Positions 20,358 to 31,725 are shown, numbered from the stretch's first letter. The stretch is 64,000 bases of DNA from Emiliania huxleyi CCMP1516 (GCF_000372725.1 NW_005200507.1:815532-879531), one strand, 5' to 3'. A program made the numbers and translations. The notes: generated by a model not told the origin, from the sequence alone.

Positions 20358-21106
20358 TCCGCAGCCGACCGCGAGGAAGGGCCGACTTTGGGTTAGCATA
20401 GCGGGCCGATAAGGCCGCCCACACCCGCGGGGATGGTTGTGTGGTTGCCTCCTCGACTCGGACGGCCGCCTCAGAGGGCGGGAATGCTTCCTCTCGCCCT
20501 CTCACCCGCGGGAGATGGCCGAGTCCATGGAGCCGCACGCTGCCTCTCCTTGGACGCAAGGCTCCGACTTCTATAGAGAAAACCCCATCTGCACCAGCGT
20601 TTTTAAGTGAAATCGTCAAGAGAAATCGATGCCCCGGGCTGGGCTTTGGGGTAGGCAGCCACGAGCCACCCTTTCGAAGGTGAGGCGTATCTGCCGACCT
20701 GTGAAGACGCTTTACTTGCGAGCAGTGCGTGGACCAGATGGCGCGAGGGCACCGCAACATGGCTAAGGAGGCAGGGAAGCTTCTGCTCCAAGACGGCCGC
20801 TCAGGACCGCAAAATGGTGTTCCTGAAGGTTGTGTTAGTCGGGCTGGCCAGTCCCCGGGGCCTGACGGTCCAATGTTTCCCTCAAGAGTACTTCTAAATA
20901 AATAAATAGAGCAGTCAACCCCTGGTGGGATTAGGGCAGCAACCCGACCGGCAGACCTACTACTAGGTTTCTTCATCGACGCCACAGGTCCGGCTACGGT
21001 CGAAAGGTGGTATGCTGTTTTCACTGCCTGGCCGCAGTAACCAAGCTGTTTTCACCGCCAGGCCGCAGCGACCAAGCTGAGGAGCACTGACGTGGACTCG
21101 ACCTCC

Positions 21107-21927
21107 ATGCAGACAAGTCTCGTGATCAGCACCAAACACGCTGCAGAGGAGTTTGGCGAGCCGTCGCCCCAGCACGCTCGCATCGCCAGCAGCTCTGAGT
21201 CGGAGGACGACTCGGAGATCGCGGTTGTCGGACACGCCCGCCTCGAGGACGATGACGATGACGCCTACCTCCCGTCCGTGCAAACGGCAGCCCGAGTGGC
21301 CCGAGCGCGCTCCGCCTCGTCGAGCCTCAAAGCGTTTGCCGTCAAGCAAAGGATGGCGCGAGTTAGGGCCGACCGCGCTCGCCTCGTGCTGCCGCCCGCT
21401 GCCGCAGCCGATCCCAAGCTGCCCCTCCGGCTCCGCGTGTGGGCGAAGCGCTGGTGCGGCCTCGCGCGGCCAGGCGAGTCCGTGGTGGTGCAGCAGCACT
21501 GGCTCAACTCTGCCGTCGCTCAGATTGAGGCGGAGAGCCCGCCTCGGTCGAGAGCGATGACGCCTCGCGCCGAGGCGCCGAGGACGGGCGCCGTAGACCG
21601 GCTCCGGCGCCTCCTCCCTCTGCTGTTCGCGGCGCTCGCGGGCTGTATGGCCCTCGCGGGCGTCTACCAGGCCGTCAGGCGGACGCGCCGCGACGGCGGC
21701 GTCGGCGCCGCTGAGGCGAGGCGATTCGCAGCGCTCGCCGCCGCCGCTTCCGGCGCGCCGCCGTCGCTGCCAGCCCCACCGCTCTCGCCGCCGCTCTCGC
21801 CGCCGCAGCCGCCCAGGCCACCGCTGCCGCCGACGCCACCTCTGCCTCCGGCCCCTCCGCGCCCGCCGACGCAGCCACCGCCGCCGCCTCGGCCGCCTCC
21901 GCCCCGCCCGCCGCAACCGCCGCCGCG

Positions 21928-21968
<41 letters not shown>

Positions 21969-22723
21969 TGCTGCCACCGCCTAGACTGCCACCGCCGCTC
22001 CCGCCGCCGCCGCCGCCAGAGCCACCACCCCCGCAGCCTCCGCCGCCGCCCTCGCCGCCTCCGCCCTCTCCCTCTCCCTCCCCGCCGCCGCGGCCACACC
22101 CGCCACCGCCGCCGCCTCGCCCCCCGCCTTCACCGCTGCCACCGCCGCCGCCACCGCGCCCGCCGCCTCGCCCCCCGCCTTCGCCTTCGCCGCCGCCGCC
22201 GCCACGGCCGCCCCAGCCGCCCTTGCCGCCGCCGCCGCCGCCAGCTCCTCCGCCGCCTCCCGCGCCGCGCATCGCCCGCGCGATCGGGACGGGCTACTGC
22301 CGAGAGGCGGGCGACGTCCCTAACTCGTTCGACACGGCGCAATCCTGCGAGGCCCAGGCCGCTTGCTTTGCGCGCTGCCGCGCCGCCGACGTCTGCGTCG
22401 CCTTCGCCTGGGCTGCGGACCCGCTCAGCCCGCACGGAGGCTGTCGCGACGCGGGCCTGCCGCGCTGCGTCCTCTACAGAACGACGGCGCTCCAGCGCGC
22501 CGGGGCGACGGACGCCGCGGCGAGAGCCTACACGTGCTTCGCCATGCAGCAGCCAAAGCCCACGCCGCGCTCCCAGCCGCCCGTGCTGCGGCCGCCGCCG
22601 CCGCCGCCGCCCCCGCCCCCGTTCGGGCTGATCGCCCTGGGGCTGCTACTGTGGACAGTCCTGCTGAGCGGCGCCGGTGGCAAGCGGCGCGGCGATGGAG
22701 AGAGCGACACAGACGGTACGTAG
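21107..22723 (+). CDS. Proline-rich membrane-anchored surface protein
   Basis: The 543-codon open frame begins at a GTG at 21092; the first ATG is 21107, giving about 538 aa. In order it carries an acidic Ser/Asp-rich N-terminus, a hydrophobic segment (LLPLLFAALAGCMALAGVY), about 170 residues of PP/PPP repeats interrupted by R, Q, S and L (pherophorin-like), a Cys-rich module of about 90 residues with six or more Cys (GTGYCREAGD...SCEAQAACFARC...GGCRDAG...YTCFA), a second Pro run, and a hydrophobic segment FGLIALGLLLWTVLLSG. The Cys module has the look of a PAN/apple-type domain, but that is a guess. A cell-wall or scale-associated role is inferred from composition. Confidence 0.65.
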
Positions 22724-23287
22724 GTCGGAGCCGTAGAGAGCGTTACGTGGGTGGGTGTAATACCTCTGCCGGCGCGCCACGGCGTGTACCGTCGTCCGTG
22801 TGTCGTAAATATAGACACTTACACGACAAAGTTCTCCTCGTACACGACGGGCTCTCGGATCCCCCGCGTCGTCGGACGTCTCATGCTGTGAGAGCGAGTT
22901 TTCCTCTTTTTTTATTTTTTCTTTGGACTTTGCCCTAGTGTTTCTTTGCACTTTGGCGCGCACCCAGTTGAAGAGCATGGCTGAAAAGTCAGTCAGTCAG
23001 TGTTACACACGTCCTAGCACGGACGACGGGGCACACGCACTCGCGGAACACACGGGGCATTACACACGAGGCGTTGTGTGCGTTCTCAGGGAAAGGCATC
23101 ACCACAGACAGAATGCAATAGTCAGAGGGGTAGCCGGGTGGGGACTAGTCAACCTGCGATCTCCGATCTCGTGTATCACCGACACTTCGGGCACGACTGT
23201 TCAAATCCCGCAACTAACTAACTAATCGGCGCTGCGCGAATCGGCCCCGTCCCTCATAAGCAAGGGTCGGCGTCGCCTCCCCTCGGC
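22724..23287. other. Intergenic
   Basis: 564 bp with T-rich stretches near 22900-22930. A GTTCAAATCCC string at about 23198 resembles a tRNA B box, but no cloverleaf forms around it. Confidence 0.4.
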
Positions 23288-25617
23288 ATGCGTTTGACCC
23301 TGTTGGCACTCCTGACCGTCGCAAGCAGGAGTCTGACCGTCGCAAGCAGGAGTCTGACCGTCGCAAGCTGGCTGCCAAGATTCTGGAGCTGGAGGGGCGG
23401 CTCGAAGCGACCGATCGAGCGCAAGACCCGTCTGAGAGTATGCCGTCGTCCCGTTCAAGCAGCCCGGCCACCAACGACGGCGCGCCCAGTGGGTGCCTTG
23501 CTTTTCCGGGTTTGAAGTCCACGACGACGCCACGGACGCCGTCAAGGACCCCCACTTCTCCTTCGCACACGGTGGACGCGCTGACTTTCGCGGCCGCAAC
23601 GGGCGAGAGCGCCTACTTTGGGGCGCGCGTCCCGCCCACAGCCCGCAGCTGACTCGTACCCTGCTGTCCGGCACAGGCTGCTATACTGCTTCCACTCTGC
23701 TCCGGGCTTTGCGATCAACATCAAGACCGAGGCGCCCCCGCAAGCCCCTGACCGCGCGTGGCGTCTCCTCCTGCCCAACCGCCCTTCCCGTCGCAGGACG
23801 CCACCTTCAAGCTGCGCAAGGGCGCGCTGACGGTGGACGGCTCCTTCATCACCGAGGTGCACGTTGTGGCCGAGACGGGGCGGAAAGGCAAGGAGGGAGA
23901 GCTCGTGCACGCTACATTCTGGGCGAACGAGCTCAAGTGCGAGCTGCCATAACGGCCAGCGGCCCGACACCAGCTTCTAACGCGTCATCCGTTCCATAGC
24001 GACTTCAACACCGGCTTCAACATGCTCACCGGCTTCTGTGGCAAGCTGGCCTTCTTCCTCGGCCCAATGAGGTCCTTCTCGTGCGGCAACATGATCATCC
24101 AGACGCCGGAGTGGCAGTCGACGGTGCGCGGTAACTACGTGTACGACCACCTGGCCGGCCCGACGCACCGCCTCGACGTCTCGTTGCGCACGGTCGGCAG
24201 CATGATGCTTGCGCCCGGGCAGACTCATGGTGCGCCCACCCACTTCGTGGGCGTCCCTTCGCACAGCCCGTTTCCCATAGAAATTACCGTACCTCGCAGG
24301 GCTCGTCGGGCAGAGCTTTTCGAGACAAGGGCCGCACAATGGCATCCCTCTCCTCGCAGCGACCCATGAGAGGCTCTCGCGTTCACGCCCGGCCCTGGAT
24401 ACAGACAAGCGCGACCTGACCATGGGGCCATCGAGGCCTCCGCCGAGATGTACGAGGTGCCCTCTGGGGACGCCGTCGAGTTTGCCTTCTCCCGCTTTTA
24501 CAGCAAGCGTCCCGCAGCCGCTGCGGCGGGTGGGCTGCTTCTGCCTGCCGGCGAGGCATCAGCTGTGTGGACGAGGCATCGAGCGAGACCGGCATTGCGA
24601 TCGGCCCTAGCGCCGAGGCTTCCTCTGGCCGTCCGTCGCGGCGACTGTCAGAGCACAAGAGTGATTGTGACAGTGATGGCATACCGGACGCCGAGGAGGG
24701 GGCGGCCGACTCGGACAGCGACAGCAAGCCCGACATCAAGGACCCCGACTCGGACAACGACGGCATCCCGGACACCCAAGAGGGGACGGCCGACTCGGAC
24801 AGCGACGGCATCCCCGACATCAAGGACCCCGACTCGGACAACGACGGCATCCCGGACACCCAAGAGGGGACGGCCGACTCGGACAGCGACGGCATCCCCG
24901 ACATCAAGGACCCCGACTCGGACAACGACAGCGTCCCGGACGCCCAAGAGGGTACGGTCGACTCGGACAGCGACGGCATCCCCGACATCAAGGACCCCGA
25001 CTCGGACAACGACAGCGTCCCGGACGCCCAAGAGGGTACGGTCGACTCGGACAGCGACGGCATCCCCGACAACCTCGACCCCGACTCGGACGGCGACGGC
25101 AAGCCCGACGCTGAGGAGGGCGCCGCCGACGCTGACAGCGACGGCATCCCCGACGCCAAGGAGTCCAACACCGCCGACAAAGACAGCGACGGCCTGTCTG
25201 ATGCGGAGGATCCCGACTCGGACGGCGACGGCATCCCAGACAGCGCCGAGGGCACCGACTCGGTTCCAACTCCCGCGCCGACTCCGCGCCCCACCCCTGC
25301 GCCGACTCCGGCCCCGACAGTGGCTGCCTTCACCATGTGCAACTCGCTCTGGTCGGCAAGACACTGCTGTTACGATCCTCTAACACCGGAACCGGCCGCT
25401 CATGTCCGCTCTGTCGCAACACTCGTTCAGTCTCCGACTGCCAGTTTGTGCCGGTCGACACCTGTGCAAATTCTTACATGCCTGCTGCGGCCCTTACATG
25501 CCTGCTGCGGCCGTCAGCGAAAACAAGGGTTGTTCATACACCGGGAAAGTTGACGACTGCAGGTTCGCGTACTATGATTGCGTGCTGACCTCTACGTCTT
25601 CAGGTATGCGTCTATGA
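23288..25617 (+). CDS. Multi-exon secreted-type protein with Asp-rich Ca-binding (thrombospondin type 3-like) repeats
   Basis: Coding is spread over several frames, as expected for short exons. An early segment (about 23511-23600) reads VKDPHFSFAHGGRADFRG, which resembles the opening of von Willebrand D-like modules. RLLYCFHSAPGFAINIKTE follows near 23680-23735. An exon begins at 23797 (DATFKLRKGALTVDGSFI) and ends in phase 2 at 23936. A 63-bp intron (23937-23999) leads to DFNTGFNMLTGFCGKLAF. The 3' part (about 24567-25270) encodes tandem DSDSDGIPDIKDPDSDNDG units typical of Ca-binding type 3 repeats, then a TPAP linker and a Cys-rich tail. The start at 23288 gives a signal-like MRLTLLALLTVAS, but this is uncertain, as are the exact splice sites. 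Confidence 0.5.
24690..25110 (+). repeat. 84-bp coding tandem repeat (Asp-rich)
   Basis: About five near-identical 84-bp (28-residue) units encode DSDSDGIPDIKDPDSDNDG variants. Low divergence suggests recent expansion or homogenisation. Confidence 0.85.
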
Positions 25618-27257
25618 TTCCTGCGCAACGCCGTGCATTCGCTCCAACTAGCGCGCGAGAGGACACATCTTCAGCCGCATTCGGCCGTATTCAGCCGTAT
25701 TCACTGTATCCGCCCCCCTCGTTTTCACGCGGTGCTCTGAAGGTCTGAAGACAGTGCACAATACAGTCCTCCCGCCCTGAGGCTGGCGTGCTCACCGTAT
25801 AGGCTCCCGATGTGGCATCGCGTACGGGGCCACTTGGTGCGACCCAAATTCGGCCTGGGGATAGAGGATTTGCAATCCACTGCCTGCGCAACGCCGTGCA
25901 TTCGCTCCGCCACTTGGTGCGGGAAAGCGTGAAGCACAACTACTACTGATGGTGATGGAACTGGGAGCCAGTGAGTGATGGTGGGGGGCACTTTCTTATA
26001 GCCCTTGTGCTGATGCTGACTTTACTGCATGGACGGTTGCGATTGTCTATGTAAGACTGGTTTTTAATTCGGCTTCGGGTTCGGCAAAACTCCGACACTG
26101 TCGATCGAAAATATTGGAAAAAACCCGATAACGCGCTCATGGTCCTCGCTGAAGAGATGCATTTTGCGCATCCTCAGATGCCACATTGCATCCTGGGATG
26201 CATGGACTAACCCAAGATGAGGGTATCATCTCGGCACGCTTGTGCGTCTGAAGACGACTGCAGTATCTGAGATGTCACGGGCTATCAAAAGACGCGGGGC
26301 ACCATCTAAAGATGATTAAATCTTCTCGGAGAACCGTCCTTAGATGGAAAACGCATCCTAGATGGCGTTTGGCATCTAGGATGCGCATATCATCTGTAGA
26401 TGGGGGGGTCGCCGCCCCTGACGGAGCACCGGACCGACCGCGGTCGGGCGATCTGAGGCCCATGATGCATGAAGAAAACTAGGCGTAAGAGAGGTATGCA
26501 TTTGGGGGGGGGGGGGGGGGAGATTTGCCCCCTCAGCGGGCCGCCTTGGCCGCGTTGGGTGTGATGTACTCGAGTACCGGTCGGGGGGCAACTCTTCCGA
26601 GGAGCCGGGCCACCCTGCGAAAATATTGTTAGCACATCAAAGTCACAGAACTCAAACTCTACTATCATTAAACAGAGTCCAGTAGGTGGTGAATGTCCCC
26701 GGTTCGTATGAAGAAAGTTCCCAGCGTCCCGGCGTGCCGTCCAGAAAGTCGTCTCCGGCTAACCCTATATTACACACCTCATAACACCTCCATAAACACC
26801 ACATATACCCTCGGCAAAAAACCGAATAAAGCCATACACGTCCACCGGCACCGCCATGGCGCGTGGGTTTCTCTCTCTCGCACGTAAAAATTCTCTCTCT
26901 AGTCTCTTCGTTCGCACCAAAGCTCAAACGATATTGGCAGCGCGCGCACCCTCGAGGCGGCGGAGCCCCGGTGTGCGCCGGGGGGGGTCACGGCCGGTCC
27001 TCGCACACCGCCGGCGCGGTCTAGCGTTTGTCGCACGGCACTATGTGGTGTGTGTGCTCTCCTCGTTTTCCATCGCAATCCATGTGATCATCAATCCTGT
27101 GAGATGCGTGCTCGATCGACACAGAAAGAGAGGACACCGCCTCGATAGGCGACGATAGCTCAAAGGTGACATGCGCGCCATGGCGCCGCCCGTTTCTGCC
27201 GTGTTGGGCAGAGATCCGATGCCCCCTCCGGGCCGCGCCGGCACGGCTGCCGCCGCC
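25618..27257. other. Long non-coding interval
   Basis: 1.6 kb without a recognisable gene. It holds a 28-bp direct repeat (CTGCGCAACGCCGTGCATTC at about 25620 and 25882), a GATG/CATC-rich zone with a perfect 13-bp hairpin (26352-26385), a G run (about 26503-26520) and lower GC than the genes. Confidence 0.45.
26352..26385. other. Perfect 13-bp hairpin in a GATG-rich zone
   Basis: CGCATCCTAGATG and CATCTAGGATGCG are separated by eight bases. The surrounding 250 bp repeats GATG/CATC motifs many times. Confidence 0.75.
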
Positions 27258-28166
27258 CTACGCCTCCCCCATCATCCGCTTGAGCATCGCGATCTCGTCG
27301 TCGGACGGCTTTGCCAGCCGGTCGGCGGGGTCGGCGGGCGCGTCGAGCGGCGCGTCGCTGTCGAAGTCGCGGAGCGGGAAGCCGTCCGGGAAGGTGGGCG
27401 GCGGCGCGTCGGCGTCGAACCGCGCCTCCTCCGACCGCGGCGGCTCGAGCAGCGCCGTGCCTCCGGAGCCAAAGTCGTCGGCAGGCGCGGGCGGCGCAGG
27501 CGGCGGCGCGTCGGCGATCTCGCGCATGCGGCGCGCGAGGTCGCCGAGGACGAGGGAGTCGTCGGCGAGGAAGGCCTCGTCCACCTCGGGCAGGGGCTCC
27601 TCCTCCGCCGGCGCCGCCTCCTCCTTGTCCGGCCGCTCGAGCAGCGCGGTGCCGCCCGAGGAGATCGTCTCTGCTGGCGGCTCGTCCTCCGCAGGCTCGT
27701 CGTACAGAGAGCGCATGCGGGCCTGCAGGCTGTTGAGCATCTCGACGTCGGCGTCGAGCTCGGGCTGCGCGGCGGGGGGCTCCACCGCCGCGGCCTGCTT
27801 GGACTTGCGCGAGGAGCGCGAGGCGAGGACGTACGCCGCTCCGGCGAGGGCGCCGCCGACGCCGACGCCCCACTTAACGACGTCGACGGGCGCGGAGCGG
27901 ACGGGAACGCCGGTGGAGGCGGCGAGCGTGCGGGCGGCGGCCACCAGCAGCCACGCCGCCGCGGAGGCGGAGGCGGTGCCAATCCGGGCTAATTGCCCGT
28001 CGCCGCCGGCAGGCGCCCGCATCGCGACCGGAGCGGCCGCCCGCAGCTGCGAGGGCGCGGCGAGCGCGGCGGCGGGTCGGCGGAGCGCCGCTGCGCGAGG
28101 AGGCGCGAGTGTCAGGCCGCCTGCGGCGGCGAGGGAAAGCAGAAGAAGCGTGGTTGAGGCACGCAT
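27258..28166 (-). CDS. Hypothetical plastid-type protein with acidic repeats
   Basis: From the ATG at 28166 the frame encodes 302 aa. The leader MRASTTLLLLSLAAAGGLTL followed by a basic Ala-rich stretch resembles a bipartite plastid leader. A hydrophobic segment (VGVGGALAGAAYVLAS) follows at about residue 105. The rest is acidic and includes two related units (SSGGTALLERPDKEEA and GSGGTALLEPPRSEEA) plus helical L-x-x-L-x-x-R-M-R elements. No family is recognised. A retroelement lies 70 bp upstream of the start. Confidence 0.5.
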   Translation of the reverse strand: MRASTTLLLLSLAAAGGLTLAPPRAAALRRPAAALAAPSQLRAAAPVAMRAPAGGDGQLARIGTASASAAAWLLVAAARTLAASTGVPVRSAPVDVVKWGVGVGGALAGAAYVLASRSSRKSKQAAAVEPPAAQPELDADVEMLNSLQARMRSLYDEPAEDEPPAETISSGGTALLERPDKEEAAPAEEEPLPEVDEAFLADDSLVLGDLARRMREIADAPPPAPPAPADDFGSGGTALLEPPRSEEARFDADAPPPTFPDGFPLRDFDSDAPLDAPADPADRLAKPSDDEIAMLKRMMGEA

Positions 28167-28236
28167 CTCTGCTGCGAGCACGTTCGAAGCGCCACTGGAG
28201 GTGGGATCCCGGGTGGGGGACCCCGCTCTCTGCGCA

Positions 28237-28492
28237 GTATGGTTCTTGCACTTGTGCAAGATTGGGCGTCTTCTGCCGCAGTCCCTTTGATGGGAGGCCC
28301 CAGGGTGGGGGCCACCTCGAACCCCCGGCCAGGGATTCGAGCGGAGGGTGCCCCGGATTCATCTATCCGTTGGGCCCCGGTACATTCATTAGAACTGATC
28401 ACTTTGCGCAGCAGCCGTCCCTTCGCCGACTGGACGGCAGTGCGCTGCGTTGTCGCTCTGTCGTGCACGCTCTCGTGCCTCGTTGTTGTGAC
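28237..28492 (+). repeat. Split direct repeat A1
   Basis: 256 bp, apparently identical to 31470-31725. It begins GTATGGTTCTTGC and ends TTGTTGTGAC. Confidence 0.9.
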
Positions 28493-28541
28493 ACGGGAGT
28501 AGAGTCGAGAGGTAGCCCTCGACGAGACGACCGGCGCTGCG

Positions 28542-30788
28542 ATGCCAGACCTCACTGCCGCCGAGCTCAGCATTCCGGCCGAGCAGCACCCCGATCCCGC
28601 AAAGCCACTGGTGATACCCGTCGACTCAACAGTGGTGGGCTCTACCCTGCGCTTCATTCCGTGGTCTGTGGTGGGCAATCCGGCCTTCCTCCAGCTGCCC
28701 CCTCCTCCTCCGGGGATGCAACCGTCGTGGGTCCAGATTCCGCAGTGGGTCGCCATCAGTGCGCTGCTCCCCTTCAGTGAGCCCGAGCCCGCTGTGGCCA
28801 CCCACTTTGACAGGCTCAGCGTCTTGCGGCTGGCCGTATTGGCCGCGGCTTGGCGCCGCATCCTCGGCGCCTTGTCCGACCTCGGCGTTTTCAGCACGGT
28901 GCACGTGGATGAGGATGCGTTCCGTACGGTGTGCATCCAGGCTCTGCACTCCCGCCAAATCCCGGTGCCCGAGCTCTATCTGCAGTGGGGCGATTTGGGG
29001 TACTCTGAGGCGATCACACCCTTGGGACCAGCGCCATCTGCAGAAGCAAAGGCCGTCGACTTCTTGCAGTACGCGACAGTCGGGGCTCTTTGCGACCCTA
29101 CGGCCGACGTCCCGTTCGCAGCCCTGTCTGACATGACCCGCTGCTTGGGGCCCGTCTTCACGGCGGCAGCGCGCGTCGATCCCATGGGGAGCGCCGTCGT
29201 GGGGGCTGCATCGCTCGCCGCCGCCGCTGGTCACATCACTCCGCGAGCGAGCGATGGGCACCCCTCCCTGCTCGCTCGGCATGTGCTCAGCATGCTGAAG
29301 ACTACCCGCTCGAGTTTCCCGGCCTGCCTGAGGACCAACTCTTTTCAGAACTACTCTGCGGAGGTTGAGACTCGCGCCGAGTATGTGGGCGGGACCACCG
29401 TGGCGCGCGACCGAGTGGCCGAGCAGCGTTGCTCGCGCGCTATTGCAGCCAAGGCGCCGACGCTCGACTCCCTGCTCCGTGCGCTGCCTCGGCCAACGCC
29501 CCCGTCGGTCGTTTATGAAGCCTACCGGCAGCTCGTCTCGCTCTACTTTCCGACGGATCGGCGTCCTATGGACCTGCTCCTGACTGATCTGGATGCTCAG
29601 CTTCACGCGCGGCTACCCACCTACCAACACGCGCTGACCAACGGCAAGCCGTTCGCTTCGATCCTGGCGGGGTTGCGCAAGCTTCACGAATCGCTCGAGC
29701 CCTCGAGGAAGGCGCCAGTCATGACTTCGACAGGCGACTCCGAGGACTCGGCGTTGGGCAAGTTCGACCGCACGCCGGCTGGCCTTCCGGACAACTCACT
29801 CCGAGAGGCCATCCACAGCGCCCCCTTCCAGGACGCGGTCCGCAAGATTGGCAGCATCGACCTCTCCACCCCGACTGGCCCGCTGGAGGTTATCAAGGAG
29901 GTGTTCCTGAGCGGTTCGATGATCCTGCAGCGCTACGTGATCTTCCAGGAGGCCGCGCTTGCCACCAAGCACGAGATCTTCGGCGTGATCCAAGGAGTGC
30001 GCCACCATCTCGGACGCTACCTCGGGTCGGTCGTCGCGATGGAGAATGGCAGCGTCCCGCCCGGCCTGGAGGACTTTTCCTTGGGGGAGACCGAGAGGCT
30101 GATGCACGCGCAGCGCGTCGCCGCCAAGACCACATCGCTTACTCGCTTCGCCGACCCGCCGCTGATGCCCAAGCACGAGCTGATGCTACGGGGCCACTAC
30201 GCGTCGGTCGACCTCTACAACGCCCCGGGAGGCGCGAGCGAGCCCGCGGCGCTCAAGGCAAACAAGAAGGGGCACATGGTCGAGGCCGTGGCGGTGTCGG
30301 CGCAGTTTCGCGACGCTCACGTGCTCCGCCGGGTCCAAGCCTTCTGGGCCCCCTTCTTCACCGCTCGCGGCTTCAATGCGAACCCGAGCAGTACCCACCA
30401 CACCTTCCACTCGTTGCTGGGCGTGATCATCGACTTCATCGACCAAGGCGCGTACAAGGAGGGTACCGAGCTCGAGGCGCACCTCGACCTAGCGTCGGAG
30501 GTGCTCAAGCAGCAACTGGAGGAGAGCGGGCAGGAGCACCGCGCCCTGCTGCGACACGCACAGCCCGCCAGCGCGAAGTTCGACTACTTCTGCGCGCGCG
30601 GCACGACCGCGCTGGGGAAGATCGAGACGCGCATCGCGAACAACCAATCGGTGGCGTCTCTCAAGTTGGCGCTCGGCCTGGTGGCGTGGGCCTCCAGACT
30701 GGCCACCTGTGGCGGCATCTCCTTCCTTAACGTCATGGACGGAGCCGCGCCCCGGGCGAGGGGGCTCACGGGCGTAGGTCGTTCCTAG
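28542..30788 (+). CDS. Gag-like ORF of the split-repeat element
   Basis: An uninterrupted 748-aa frame from the ATG at 28542, 50 bp inside A1. It starts MPDLTAAELSIPAEQ and is rich in predicted helices, with no CCHC knuckle, protease, reverse transcriptase, RNase H or recombinase motif that I can see. By position it is the first ORF of the element, so a Gag-like nucleoprotein is the simplest reading. The intact frame together with identical terminal repeats suggests recent activity. Function is not shown by sequence. Confidence 0.6.
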   Translation: MPDLTAAELSIPAEQHPDPAKPLVIPVDSTVVGSTLRFIPWSVVGNPAFLQLPPPPPGMQPSWVQIPQWVAISALLPFSEPEPAVATHFDRLSVLRLAVLAAAWRRILGALSDLGVFSTVHVDEDAFRTVCIQALHSRQIPVPELYLQWGDLGYSEAITPLGPAPSAEAKAVDFLQYATVGALCDPTADVPFAALSDMTRCLGPVFTAAARVDPMGSAVVGAASLAAAAGHITPRASDGHPSLLARHVLSMLKTTRSSFPACLRTNSFQNYSAEVETRAEYVGGTTVARDRVAEQRCSRAIAAKAPTLDSLLRALPRPTPPSVVYEAYRQLVSLYFPTDRRPMDLLLTDLDAQLHARLPTYQHALTNGKPFASILAGLRKLHESLEPSRKAPVMTSTGDSEDSALGKFDRTPAGLPDNSLREAIHSAPFQDAVRKIGSIDLSTPTGPLEVIKEVFLSGSMILQRYVIFQEAALATKHEIFGVIQGVRHHLGRYLGSVVAMENGSVPPGLEDFSLGETERLMHAQRVAAKTTSLTRFADPPLMPKHELMLRGHYASVDLYNAPGGASEPAALKANKKGHMVEAVAVSAQFRDAHVLRRVQAFWAPFFTARGFNANPSSTHHTFHSLLGVIIDFIDQGAYKEGTELEAHLDLASEVLKQQLEESGQEHRALLRHAQPASAKFDYFCARGTTALGKIETRIANNQSVASLKLALGLVAWASRLATCGGISFLNVMDGAAPRARGLTGVGRS

Positions 30789-31389
30789 CGACTCGGCTCC
30801 CCCCGCAGACCGTCCTCAGTGGGGAGCCCTCCTTTTCCTGGGCGCACATGGTGGTGGCGGCGACGATACTCCAAACCGGCGAAGGCATGGGCAGCTCGAG
30901 GAGGCGACCGCTGGCCCTCTCCTGTCGGACTGATGGCCCGAAACAACTACCAAGACTTTGTCGAGCTCAACGTCTCTACCTGTGGCGCGACCGACGCAAC
31001 TGCGGAGGTGTTAACTGCTGTCGGCAACAGCCAGCCGGAGGGCAACCTCGTTAGGAGGCTAGAGATCTCCCTCATCCGGGGGGAGGATCGCCCTGCCACA
31101 GCTACGCGAGCGACGCCAGCTTGCGAGACGTTCAATTCGAGCATTCGGGCCGCGCGACCTATGGAGACCCAGCCAGAGGCAAGCGTGGGCGCTGCCCAAG
31201 CGGATCGCCGGCAACTAGTGCCGCCCGCGCCTGGCGCGACCGCCTTCAAGCGCGGGCGGCCCGTGACTTTGCTCCATCAAACGGGACAAGGCAAAAACAC
31301 AGTTGCACAGATACATGCCGGCGGCGCGACTCCCCCCCGCAGATCGTCCTCAGTGGGGGAGACCGCGACACCGGTGACGGAGCGCAGTT
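30789..31389 (+). other. 3' non-coding or vestigial region of the element
   Basis: 600 bp after the ORF. A CCCCCGCAGA-CGTCCTCAGTGGGG motif occurs twice (about 30797 and 31337), each able to fold on itself. The sequence between them may mark an internal deletion that removed pol. A frame through it shows no known domain. Confidence 0.35.
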
Positions 31390-31469
31390 GGGAGTGTCTT
31401 CGGCTCACGCCAGGGCGCTCGTTGCTCCTCCGTCTCTTTGTATCTTCCATACTGCATTTATCAGAAGAC
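31390..31469 (+). repeat. Split direct repeat B1
   Basis: 80 bp, apparently identical to 31764-31843 and directly abutting A2. Confidence 0.9.
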
Positions 31470-31725
31470 GTATGGTTCTTGCACTTGTGCAAGATTGGGC
31501 GTCTTCTGCCGCAGTCCCTTTGATGGGAGGCCCCAGGGTGGGGGCCACCTCGAACCCCCGGCCAGGGATTCGAGCGGAGGGTGCCCCGGATTCATCTATC
31601 CGTTGGGCCCCGGTACATTCATTAGAACTGATCACTTTGCGCAGCAGCCGTCCCTTCGCCGACTGGACGGCAGTGCGCTGCGTTGTCGCTCTGTCGTGCA
31701 CGCTCTCGTGCCTCGTTGTTGTGAC
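31470..31725 (+). repeat. Split direct repeat A2
   Basis: 256 bp, apparently identical to A1. Confidence 0.9.

Larger units (their letters stand above)
18623..21106. other. Long non-coding interval with simple repeats
   Basis: This is 2.5 kb with no recognisable gene on either strand. It contains a tandem GTTCGCGCTGCGCTAGGCTC repeat (about 19105-19195), a CAGACA microsatellite (about 19507-19565), a perfect 10-bp hairpin (20326-20357) and a doubled 31-bp GCTGTTTTCAC unit just before the next gene (about 21012-21078). Confidence 0.5.

Noticed and set aside
21664-22272. Minus-strand Gly-rich frame opposite the proline-rich gene
   Set aside because: It is the complement of CCG/CCT repeats; the plus frame has flanking membrane and Cys modules.
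23150-23215. tRNA gene suggested by GTTCAAATCCC
   Set aside because: The T stem does not pair and no matching acceptor or D arm is found upstream.
28112-28936. Minus-strand frames reading from the element into the neighbouring gene
   Set aside because: They cross the A1 boundary and show no domain; the ATG at 28166 gives a sensible leader.
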